Of a DNA stretch of 34,160 nucleotides, positions 27,647 to 34,160 are shown piece by piece; position 1 is the stretch's first letter, and each line of letters begins with the position of its first letter. The DNA lies in IMG/VR virus record IMGVR_UViG_3300025110_000055, positions 1-34,160 of that record. The stretch is one strand, 5' to 3'. The notes beneath the pieces were generated by a model. That model made no database searches and was not told where the DNA came from. It saw only the letters and a program-made list of their open reading frames with translations. Made by a program: the position numbers and the translations under genes. Origin of the DNA: a virus.

Positions 27647-27767
27647 TAAAAGACGACCTGAAAAGGGAACGCAGTATCAAGATAATTGGGAAAAGATTTT
27701 TGGTAATAAAAATAGTGAGGAGAAAAAATGCAAGACTATGAAACGCAGTATGAAAAAGCAACGATAA
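27633..27767 (+). CDS. 44-aa conserved basic micro-protein
   Basis: This ORF overlaps the HNH gene by 14 nt and the next gene by 40 nt. The product begins MSKGSKRRPEKGTQYQDNWE and continues with KIFGNKNSEEKK. The pattern 'GKGSxRRP ... Y..NW..IFG' is a recurring motif in small phage proteins in my memory, which is the main reason to accept it despite the overlaps. The function is unknown. Confidence 0.6.
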   Translation: MSKGSKRRPEKGTQYQDNWEKIFGNKNSEEKKCKTMKRSMKKQR

Positions 27768-28192
27768 ACTTTGAGGGAGTTAAGATTGCCATGAGGCAAG
27801 ATAAGAATGGATACATTCTAACTTTGTCTGTTCACCCTAACGAAGTGCCTGAGAGTTTGTTAAGGGATTGGGTAGGCTCTAGGTATCAAGTAGCTATGGT
27901 TCAAATAGGAGATGATGAGATGCCGGTTGTTCCCAAGAATAAAACTGAGGGTGAAAGGTATGTAGCAAAAGCAGGATTGCTTTGTAGGGAGAGGGAGTTT
28001 CAATTATTTATTGCAGATAGAAACAACATACCTGAAAGTATGGTAGAAGATTTTAATAGCGATAACTGTGCTGAATGTTTAAGGAGAGAGTTAGGCATTG
28101 ACAGTAGATCAGAACTCATGGAAAACAAAGAGGCTAGACAACAATTAGATATGATTATCTTAGACTATGGCAAATCACAATGGGCGAAGTAA
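27728..28192 (+). CDS. Conserved phage protein, unknown function
   Basis: This 154-aa protein has an N-terminal beta-rich half, VKIAMRQDKNGYILTLSVHP, then NEVPESLLRDWVGSRYQVAM and VQIGDDEMPVV, and a helical C-terminal half with KAGLLCREREFQLFIADRNN and CAECLRRELGIDSRSELM. I recall similar proteins in marine phages as a conserved hypothetical family with 'VKIAMRQDKxGxxLTLSxHP'. No catalytic signature is seen. A GAGGAG site supports the start, and the end overlaps the next gene by 13 nt. Confidence 0.6.
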   Translation: MQDYETQYEKATINFEGVKIAMRQDKNGYILTLSVHPNEVPESLLRDWVGSRYQVAMVQIGDDEMPVVPKNKTEGERYVAKAGLLCREREFQLFIADRNNIPESMVEDFNSDNCAECLRRELGIDSRSELMENKEARQQLDMIILDYGKSQWAK

Positions 28193-28530
28193 TAGATAAG
28201 ACTAAGCTGAGGTGGTGGGCTTGGCATAAGAAAAACCCTAAAGTGTGGGTGTTGTTTCAGAAGTTTACTTTTGAGGCTATTAGGTCAGGCAGGAAACATT
28301 ATTCTCATTGGGCTATAATGCAGAGGATAAGATGGGAGACTGATATTGTGACGAAAGGTAATCCTTTTAAAATATCAAACGATTTTATAGGTTATTACGC
28401 TAGATACTTTATACATAGTTATCCTGAGCATAAAGACTTCTTTATAACTAAACCATTAAAACATGAGAGGGGGAACAATGAAGAAGAACAAAAAGAAAAT
28501 AATACCCATGAAGAAATCATGTGTGGTTAA
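28180..28530 (+). CDS. Conserved phage protein, unknown function
   Basis: This 116-aa protein is rich in aromatic residues: RWWAWHKKNPKVWVLFQKFT, then FEAIRSGRKHYSHWAIMQRI, RWETDIVTKGNPFKISNDFI and ARYFIHSYPEHKDFFITKPL. This 'NPxVWxLFxxFTxxAIxxGxxHYSxxxIxxRIRWxT' pattern occurs widely in phages and prophages in my memory but has no established function. The basic, aromatic surface might suit nucleic-acid binding. The acidic C-terminal 20 residues overlap the next ORF in another frame. Confidence 0.65.
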   Translation: MGEVIDKTKLRWWAWHKKNPKVWVLFQKFTFEAIRSGRKHYSHWAIMQRIRWETDIVTKGNPFKISNDFIGYYARYFIHSYPEHKDFFITKPLKHERGNNEEEQKENNTHEEIMCG

Positions 28531-28615
28531 TCTTCCTATAGGAATTGAGAAAGAAAAATTTAAAAAGAAAGGTTTTATTTTAACTGCATGGAAACGCTTG
28601 AACGCATCATACTAG
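28478..28615 (+). CDS. 45-aa basic micro-protein
   Basis: This short ORF begins MKKNKKKIIPMKKSCVVNLP and ends ILTAWKRLNASY. The start has a GAGAGGGGGA site. It overlaps the previous gene by 53 nt and the next by 28 nt, each in a different frame. These overlaps make it less certain; the strong ribosome site and the otherwise unfilled 57-bp gap support it. Confidence 0.4.
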   Translation: MKKNKKKIIPMKKSCVVNLPIGIEKEKFKKKGFILTAWKRLNASY

Positions 28616-28770
28616 AAACAGATGAAGATGAGTATTCAATCTCAACTTCTATCATAAGGGCTAGGACTTTCTCAGGGGCGGAAAAGAAACTAAAAGATCA
28701 AGATGTTCAAGCGATCATCAAAATATCTAACGGCTCATTCATGGTGTTCTACCATGAAGAAGATCAATAA
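28588..28770 (+). CDS. Small acidic protein, last gene of the rightward block
   Basis: This 60-aa protein reads METLERIILETDEDEYSIST, then SIIRARTFSGAEKKLKDQDV and QAIIKISNGSFMVFYHEEDQ. An alpha/beta fold is likely. No good Shine-Dalgarno is seen, so translation may depend on coupling with the overlapping ORF. It is followed by a 135-bp gap before the convergent giant gene, which holds a small stem (CCAGC/GCTGG near 28792-28806), a hexamer repeat and a palindrome, but no clear terminator. Confidence 0.5.
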   Translation: METLERIILETDEDEYSISTSIIRARTFSGAEKKLKDQDVQAIIKISNGSFMVFYHEEDQ

Positions 28771-28835
28771 ACTTATACACCCAGCGTATTGCTGGTAACC
28801 CCAGAAGCTAACTTAAAAATAAATTAAAACCGCAT

Positions 28836-28859
28836 AAGCTCAAGCTCTAGCTCAAGCTC
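28836..28859. repeat. Tandem hexamer AAGCTC, four copies
   Basis: AAGCTC, AAGCTC, TAGCTC, AAGCTC occupy 28836-28859 in the gap between convergent genes. It is a short simple repeat, possibly a by-product of slippage. Confidence 0.6.
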
Positions 28860-28884
28860 ACACAAAAAAAAATTATTATATAAC

Positions 28885-28900
28885 TATTAACCGGTTAATA
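28885..28900. promoter_or_regulatory. Perfect TATTAACCGGTTAATA palindrome between convergent genes
   Basis: A perfect 16-bp palindrome of the same family as the early gene leaders, again preceded by AACTA. No gene start or ribosome site follows in either direction: the giant leftward gene ends 6 bp away. An operator-type function independent of translation is therefore likely for this copy. Confidence 0.55.
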
Positions 28901-28905
28901 TTTAA

Positions 28906-31900
28906 TTATCTCTGGACTGCCTCTGGTATTATATCCTGCAATATAGTTTTTCTAACTAAAGGAATTTGTTTTGATTTTAGAAGTTCATTCTTTGCTGATT
29001 GCAATTCAACAAGCTGATTTCTTTTCTGATCTGGCGTAAGAGTTTGACTGTTTATAATTATAGCCTCTGCATTTCTAATCTCTTTTAATTGATCTGAAAT
29101 ATTTTGCAGGTCTTTTTGCAAGTCTTTAAGTAAATCGTAGTATTCAAACCGATATTCTTTAGCCATGCCTATTGCAAATGTATCACCTCTATCCACAACA
29201 TCATCTTCTAGTTTTCTAAATGATTGCACTAGATCATCTGTCATGCCTTTAAGATCATAGAATTGATTTTCAATACCACGCCCCTCAGGTGGTAAAGTAA
29301 ACGCCCCAATAACCGGAAGCTGATCGACACGCAAACTAGCCCTCTCTGATCCTGTTAAGCCCTCTCTTAACATAGAATCAACACCTTGCACTAAATATGT
29401 TCCCATTGATCCTGAGTATCCACGAATAAGATTTTCTACATAAAGAGGACTTATATTCATTTGATCTCCTACTACTCTTGAAAGTGTGTCTGTGCTTGGT
29501 CGGTAAGCTAGGTCGTCTGTGCCTTCTAAGTAGGTCGGTATTATTTTTCTACCTGTAAAAAAATCATAATTAAAATAATTTTCTATTAATGGTTCTACCA
29601 ATGTAGGTGGTGTAATAGAAAGTGTATGGAAGATATTTCTTGTTAAGTTATCAGCTACATCTTTACCTGCTATATCATCCATAGTGTAAGCTAAAAGTCT
29701 TTCGGGAATAGTAAATGCAAGTAACCCTACTTCAAATGGCTTAGGTAAAGCAATTGTTTCTCCTGTTAGTTTTTTGCTGCCCGGCATAATTATATAATTA
29801 TCTTTAATTTCATCAGGTGCTTCTTTATATTCTTCACTATCTCTAACTAATAAATAGTAATAAGGTACTAAAGACATTAACCCTGCAAATCTAAGGAACA
29901 CACTTTTTAATCTTTTGGCTGGTGATAAACCTCTACCTATACCATACTTGCCTGTTAAACCTCTGTAAAAAACATCAAGCCCTTGTATTCTTGGATTTAA
30001 AAACATGGTTGTTTGTGCAAGATATTGAAACCATTTAGCATTACCACGCCTTGTAAAGTTTAAAACTTCCATAGCTTGAAATATAGCTTCTGCTTCATTA
30101 CCTGTTCTTTTAAGTGCATCTTTATAAACAGCTACTCTTGTAGCTGCATCAGTAATTGCTGTTCCTTGTCCTAATATTTCCCAAACTTTTGCAAGAGTAT
30201 CAAAAGGTGCCATTGCTATTTTTTTAACTGTTGATCTTTGTTTTTTAATTTCTTTTTTATACAAGTTGTTTACTAACTTTTCTGTTGTATCTATTTGTCT
30301 AACACCTTGATCGTATCCTGTAATAACACCTGCATCTCTTAACTGTTTAAATTCTTTTGGCAAATTACCTGTAGTTAAACCAACAGCTATGCTTACTGTT
30401 TCTTTTAAAGAACTAATAATAGGAGTATAGTTTGCACCACTTAAAGTCCATGCTGATACTGAGTCTCTAAGTATTTGTCTAAACCAAAAGTCAGGCAGTC
30501 TTGTAATAAGATCAGATACTACTTGTTTTGTTCCTCGTAATGCACTTGTAAATAAACCCATTGGTGCAAAATCTCCACCTGTCATTATAGTAAAAGCATT
30601 AAAGTAATCAGGATCATCAACTTTCCATGATGTAGTTTTACCATTTACTTTTACTTGCACTATGTTTGGTCCTTTAACATTACCTTTAACTTGTTCTGCT
30701 ACACCTAAAATTTGTAAGTTACGCATGACTCTATTAGCTGCAACATTCTTCATACCTAAGTTTATTGCTGCTCTAAGATTGTTTGTTATGCCTGTAATTG
30801 GATCAACAATATCTTTTTCTTCACTACCTTTTGCTCTTTTAAATGGTGTGATAGATAAACCTTGTAATATCTTAGGACCTTTAAATCCTTCCATGCCTTC
30901 AAGCGGTCTGTAAAAAGGTATGTAATCTGATGTCTCCATCCAAATCTTACCTGTTTTTTCATCTAAAACTCCTGTATCTATAAGGAATCTAACAATGTGT
31001 GAGTTCCATGTTTGATACTGATCAATCATAGTTTCTAATTGTTCATAATCTTTTAATGCTTTTTCTGCATCTTTTTTATCTTGTGCAGTTATCTTTACTT
31101 TTCTACCTTCTGCATCAAATCTAGTTTCTCTTTGTACTCTTAATACAGCTTGAAAAGCCCAAAGCATATTGGGATTATTAATGGCTTCTTTAAATATTTC
31201 GTATGGTGCTACGATAGGTTGACCATCTTGAGGCGATACATCAACAACTGTGGTGTAACCTTTTTCTTTGTTATATACAGGAACACCTCTTAAAAAAGAT
31301 TGTTGAAATATATCTCCTGATCTATCTGAATGATATAAAGCTGCTGCTGCTGATACAGATGCAGATAACATTTCATCACCAACACCAGATATTTCTCCTG
31401 CAACATAATCTGTATCTGCTAATCTTGCATACTGATCTAGTATTTCTTGTCTAAAACCTAATGGATTCCAAAAACCTTTTAATGTTTCTAAAACTCTTTG
31501 ACCTACAGTTACATCATCAGGTGTAATATCTCTAACAGTTAAGCGTTGAACTATTCTTTCTGTTTCTGGTTTTAATGGTTTACCACTATTTTTAAAAGAA
31601 TATTTAATCTTATTATCTTGACCTATATCGCTAAGAATAAAATTAATATCAGCAGACTCTGCTGAGGGTGTATTTTTTATATCCTCTTGTGCTTTAACTG
31701 CTGCTGCTACAGCATCAGGGTTTGCCCCTGTATTAATAACAGGTCTTACACCTGCATCTATTGACTTTTGTTTTTCAGCTTCTGCTTTTTGAAGGAGTCG
31801 TTTTGTTTCTCTGCTTTGTTCTTGGTCTTGTTGAATACTAAGTTCATCATTGCCAACTCCAATTCTTCTTCTTTCTGCAAGGTACTGATATGATTCTGTG

Positions 31901-34160
31901 GTATCTTCTTCAAGTGTTTGTTCTCCTACACCAAAATTATTATTTATAAATACAAAACCGGTGCCACGATATTCAAAGTTATCTTTTAAATAATTGTATG
32001 TATCTCTTGGTGTATTTTCAACATCAATTAAATAACTGCTAGGTATGTATCTTCCTGTTGCAACAAATCTATTTAAAACTCTTGTAGCAGCAGAATTAAA
32101 ATCTGCATCTACTAATACAATATCTACATCATAATTATAATCATCTTGCAGTTTATATATAAGTTTATCTAAAGATTTAACTTTATTAGTTCCACCAACT
32201 TTAGGTATAACTATGTTATCACCTTTACTTAATTGATCTTCTAAAACTTGTTGAGATAAAAAACTAGATTCTACAGCTACAGCATTTGCACCTAAACCAT
32301 TTCCAAACTCAGGTAATATTTTTTTTGCATCATCTGAATCTACTATTGCTGCACCAATTTTTTTAGCAATTTTTTCTGCAAAATGAGATTTACCTGATGC
32401 TGGTAAACCTATAGCTATTACTGCTTTACGATCTTGATTAACAATTCCTTTAGCATAAGACTCAGCTTTTCTAATTAGTTGTGGTACATATTTATTTTCT
32501 CTAGCTTTTAATTCTTCATCAAAATATAAATCAGATTTAATTTCTCCGTTAACATTTTTTGCAGTTTCTTCTTGATTAAATACCCTTAACTCTGCTTCTT
32601 GTAATGCTGAATCAGTAAGCAACTTTATAAGTTCATTACGATTTAATCTTTTGTTAGAAAGTTTTTTTAATTTAGCTTCTAACTGTCTAACTAATAAATT
32701 ATAAACATCATCAGTTGCAATCTCTGTATTTATTGTAGGACCTGCTGGATTACCTGTAGCACCCATAATAAAATTAATGCTGTTTTCATCTAGTATGTCT
32801 TTTGCTTGATCTTTAATTGTTTTAATTCTGTGATAAAGCTGTTGTTTAAATCTAGGTCCTAATCTTTCAATGGGGCGACCAACTTCAATTAAATCTTTTT
32901 TATTAACTAATAATTCTGATTCATTAAAAAATTTATATTCTTTACCTAAACTACCTGTTACATCAAAATCATAACCACCAGTCATTATAGGATTTATATA
33001 AGCTAAGACTTTATCTTTAGGTATTATGTATTCAATAATGCTACCATCTTCTGCATATATACCTTCTTCTACTTCTTCACGGGCATCTATTTCTGGAGAT
33101 TCACCAAAAACTATATCATCTATATCTTTACGAGAAAATTGTTCTGCTACTGTGCGATTAAATGTTACAGGCACAACATCATATTCATCTTGAATATTGC
33201 CACCACGATAAACTACTATTTGTTCTGGAAAATTACTTAGTGTTTCTCTAGTAATAGAATTAATATCTTCTTGTAATTGTTCTACTGTGTTTATACTCCA
33301 GCCATCTAAACCAAGTGTATCTATAAAATAATTTTCATCATTTTCTAAAATAGCAGCTATTGAATCTGAACCATCTTCTTGTGCTTGTCTTATTACTCTA
33401 TCTATTAATGGTTGTCTTTCTTTATCGTAATCACTATATTTATCTTTAAGAGACTGCCAAGTAATAGGTACTGGTCTGCCATCACTAGTAATATCTTTAA
33501 GTCGTGTTACTAGTGAAAGTTCTCTTTCAGGAGTAATTCTACCCTCTGTTCTGACTAGACTATATTTGGTAGTGGATTGTGGTAAAACTGGATCAACAGG
33601 TATTACTGCTGGTTGTTTTGATACTATGGCATTTTTACTTACACCAAATAATCCTTTGTTTTTATAAGGGTTAGATATTGTAGGATTGTTTCTTAAATTA
33701 ATTAAATCAGGGTGAAACAATACATCACTAAAATTTAAATTAAATCCTCTTATTTGATGTGGATTACCTGATATAGAATGATATTGACTGTCTCCTAATT
33801 GTGCTGCTTTAATAGCCTCACCTCTATTATCATATGCTATTGCTACTGTATCTCCAGTAGGAATATCGCCTACAAAATAAAATGTTTTTATGCCATTAGA
33901 TTTATTGTTAGCTTCTTTTCTTAATAATACTTGTGTTGCGTTATAAGCTACTTGACTTATTTCATTTAAATTATTTTTATCTGCTGTTGGAAATCTTCTT
34001 TTAACTAAGTATTCATTTAGAACATTAGAACTTTGATACATAAGATTTGTCCATGCACTCATGTCTTCACTAAACTCATTATTTTCTACACCCATAATAT
34101 ATTCTGTGTATATTCTTGGTGGCTTAGTAAGTAAGTCTTCTCTAAATTTATACTTTAAAC
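28906..34160 (-). CDS. Giant polyvalent protein: ADP-ribosyltransferase, P-loop kinase and LPD38-like parts (partial)
   Basis: At least 1750 codons. An internal ATG at 34095 gives 1729 aa, but the frame stays open to the window edge and no ribosome site precedes that ATG, so the gene probably starts outside. Numbering from that Met: residues 280-400 show the R-STS-ExE plan of ADP-ribosyltransferases (VVYRGGN, VTFNRTVAEQF, FFNESELLV); 555-720 show a zeta-toxin-like kinase (AIGLPASGKSHFAEKI, VDSDDAKKILPE); about 1050-1500 resembles LPD38 of polyvalent proteins (PDFWFRQILRDSVSAWTLSG); the C-terminal 100 residues are coiled coil. Such proteins are thought to be ejected with the genome and act on host targets. 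Injection and activity are inferred. Confidence 0.75.
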   Translation of the reverse strand, partial: LKYKFREDLLTKPPRIYTEYIMGVENNEFSEDMSAWTNLMYQSSNVLNEYLVKRRFPTADKNNLNEISQVAYNATQVLLRKEANNKSNGIKTFYFVGDIPTGDTVAIAYDNRGEAIKAAQLGDSQYHSISGNPHQIRGFNLNFSDVLFHPDLINLRNNPTISNPYKNKGLFGVSKNAIVSKQPAVIPVDPVLPQSTTKYSLVRTEGRITPERELSLVTRLKDITSDGRPVPITWQSLKDKYSDYDKERQPLIDRVIRQAQEDGSDSIAAILENDENYFIDTLGLDGWSINTVEQLQEDINSITRETLSNFPEQIVVYRGGNIQDEYDVVPVTFNRTVAEQFSRKDIDDIVFGESPEIDAREEVEEGIYAEDGSIIEYIIPKDKVLAYINPIMTGGYDFDVTGSLGKEYKFFNESELLVNKKDLIEVGRPIERLGPRFKQQLYHRIKTIKDQAKDILDENSINFIMGATGNPAGPTINTEIATDDVYNLLVRQLEAKLKKLSNKRLNRNELIKLLTDSALQEAELRVFNQEETAKNVNGEIKSDLYFDEELKARENKYVPQLIRKAESYAKGIVNQDRKAVIAIGLPASGKSHFAEKIAKKIGAAIVDSDDAKKILPEFGNGLGANAVAVESSFLSQQVLEDQLSKGDNIVIPKVGGTNKVKSLDKLIYKLQDDYNYDVDIVLVDADFNSAATRVLNRFVATGRYIPSSYLIDVENTPRDTYNYLKDNFEYRGTGFVFINNNFGVGEQTLEEDTTESYQYLAERRRIGVGNDELSIQQDQEQSRETKRLLQKAEAEKQKSIDAGVRPVINTGANPDAVAAAVKAQEDIKNTPSAESADINFILSDIGQDNKIKYSFKNSGKPLKPETERIVQRLTVRDITPDDVTVGQRVLETLKGFWNPLGFRQEILDQYARLADTDYVAGEISGVGDEMLSASVSAAAALYHSDRSGDIFQQSFLRGVPVYNKEKGYTTVVDVSPQDGQPIVAPYEIFKEAINNPNMLWAFQAVLRVQRETRFDAEGRKVKITAQDKKDAEKALKDYEQLETMIDQYQTWNSHIVRFLIDTGVLDEKTGKIWMETSDYIPFYRPLEGMEGFKGPKILQGLSITPFKRAKGSEEKDIVDPITGITNNLRAAINLGMKNVAANRVMRNLQILGVAEQVKGNVKGPNIVQVKVNGKTTSWKVDDPDYFNAFTIMTGGDFAPMGLFTSALRGTKQVVSDLITRLPDFWFRQILRDSVSAWTLSGANYTPIISSLKETVSIAVGLTTGNLPKEFKQLRDAGVITGYDQGVRQIDTTEKLVNNLYKKEIKKQRSTVKKIAMAPFDTLAKVWEILGQGTAITDAATRVAVYKDALKRTGNEAEAIFQAMEVLNFTRRGNAKWFQYLAQTTMFLNPRIQGLDVFYRGLTGKYGIGRGLSPAKRLKSVFLRFAGLMSLVPYYYLLVRDSEEYKEAPDEIKDNYIIMPGSKKLTGETIALPKPFEVGLLAFTIPERLLAYTMDDIAGKDVADNLTRNIFHTLSITPPTLVEPLIENYFNYDFFTGRKIIPTYLEGTDDLAYRPSTDTLSRVVGDQMNISPLYVENLIRGYSGSMGTYLVQGVDSMLREGLTGSERASLRVDQLPVIGAFTLPPEGRGIENQFYDLKGMTDDLVQSFRKLEDDVVDRGDTFAIGMAKEYRFEYYDLLKDLQKDLQNISDQLKEIRNAEAIIINSQTLTPDQKRNQLVELQSAKNELLKSKQIPLVRKTILQDIIPEAVQR

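Noticed and set aside
28792-28806. CCAGC-GTATT-GCTGG stem as terminator of the rightward block
   Set aside because: The stem has only 5 bp and is followed by TAACCCC, not a T run.
34093-34095. ATG at 34095 as the true start of the giant gene
   Set aside because: No Shine-Dalgarno upstream and the frame remains open to the window edge, so a start outside the window is more likely.

Overview
This window is part of an AT-rich tailed-phage genome (Caudoviricetes, most likely podovirus-like). It probably comes from a marine phage of an alphaproteobacterium. The phage call rests on a complete packaging and head set: small and large terminase, an 811-aa P22-type portal, scaffold, major capsid and neck adaptor. 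The alphaproteobacterial host is inferred from an exact GTTC-N7-GTTC LexA-type box, and the marine origin from recalled resemblance of many small proteins to marine phage families. Neither was checked by search. No integrase, DNA polymerase, RNA polymerase, lysis gene or tRNA was found. Both window ends cut leftward genes.

Leftward structural block (1-13509). In transcription order: terS, a LexA-like winged-helix protein, terL, a small protein, portal, a small protein, a GroES-like co-chaperonin, scaffold, an accessory protein, a putative decoration protein and the major capsid protein, then a clear intrinsic terminator. A second leftward group follows with two virion proteins, a cluster of very small lysine-rich proteins, two neck/adaptor proteins and a zinc-ribbon plus cupredoxin-like virion protein. 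Most junctions overlap by 1-4 nt (TAATG or ATGA).

Control region (12436-14157). It holds four 15-bp palindromes upstream of terL, the LexA-type box over a TATAAT hexamer, a G-rich tract with quadruplex potential, a 16-bp TATTAAC-type palindrome, a rightward sigma70-like promoter, and about 440 bp of less AT-rich, highly foldable sequence with no convincing gene. The last is the best candidate for an undescribed structured RNA.

Rightward early block (14158-21405). Small unknown genes surround a three-gene module: a MoxR-like AAA+ ATPase, a 292-aa partner and a metallopeptidase-VWA protein. Several cassettes share one layout: GC-rich hairpin, AT-rich palindrome, GGAGTAT ribosome site, gene. 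The block ends with an Arc-like ribbon-helix-helix protein.

Leftward island (21359-23937). It encodes a T7 gp4-like primase-helicase flanked by two small genes. The primase promoter region carries the same 15-bp palindromes as terL.

Rightward recombination block (24011-28770). It encodes a RecB/Cas4-like nuclease with C-terminal cysteines, an ERF annealing protein, an SSB-like protein with an acidic tail, an HNH protein and several short unknown proteins.

Right edge (28906-34160, leftward). One very large polyvalent protein with ADP-ribosyltransferase, P-loop kinase and LPD38-like parts. Its frame is still open at the window edge.
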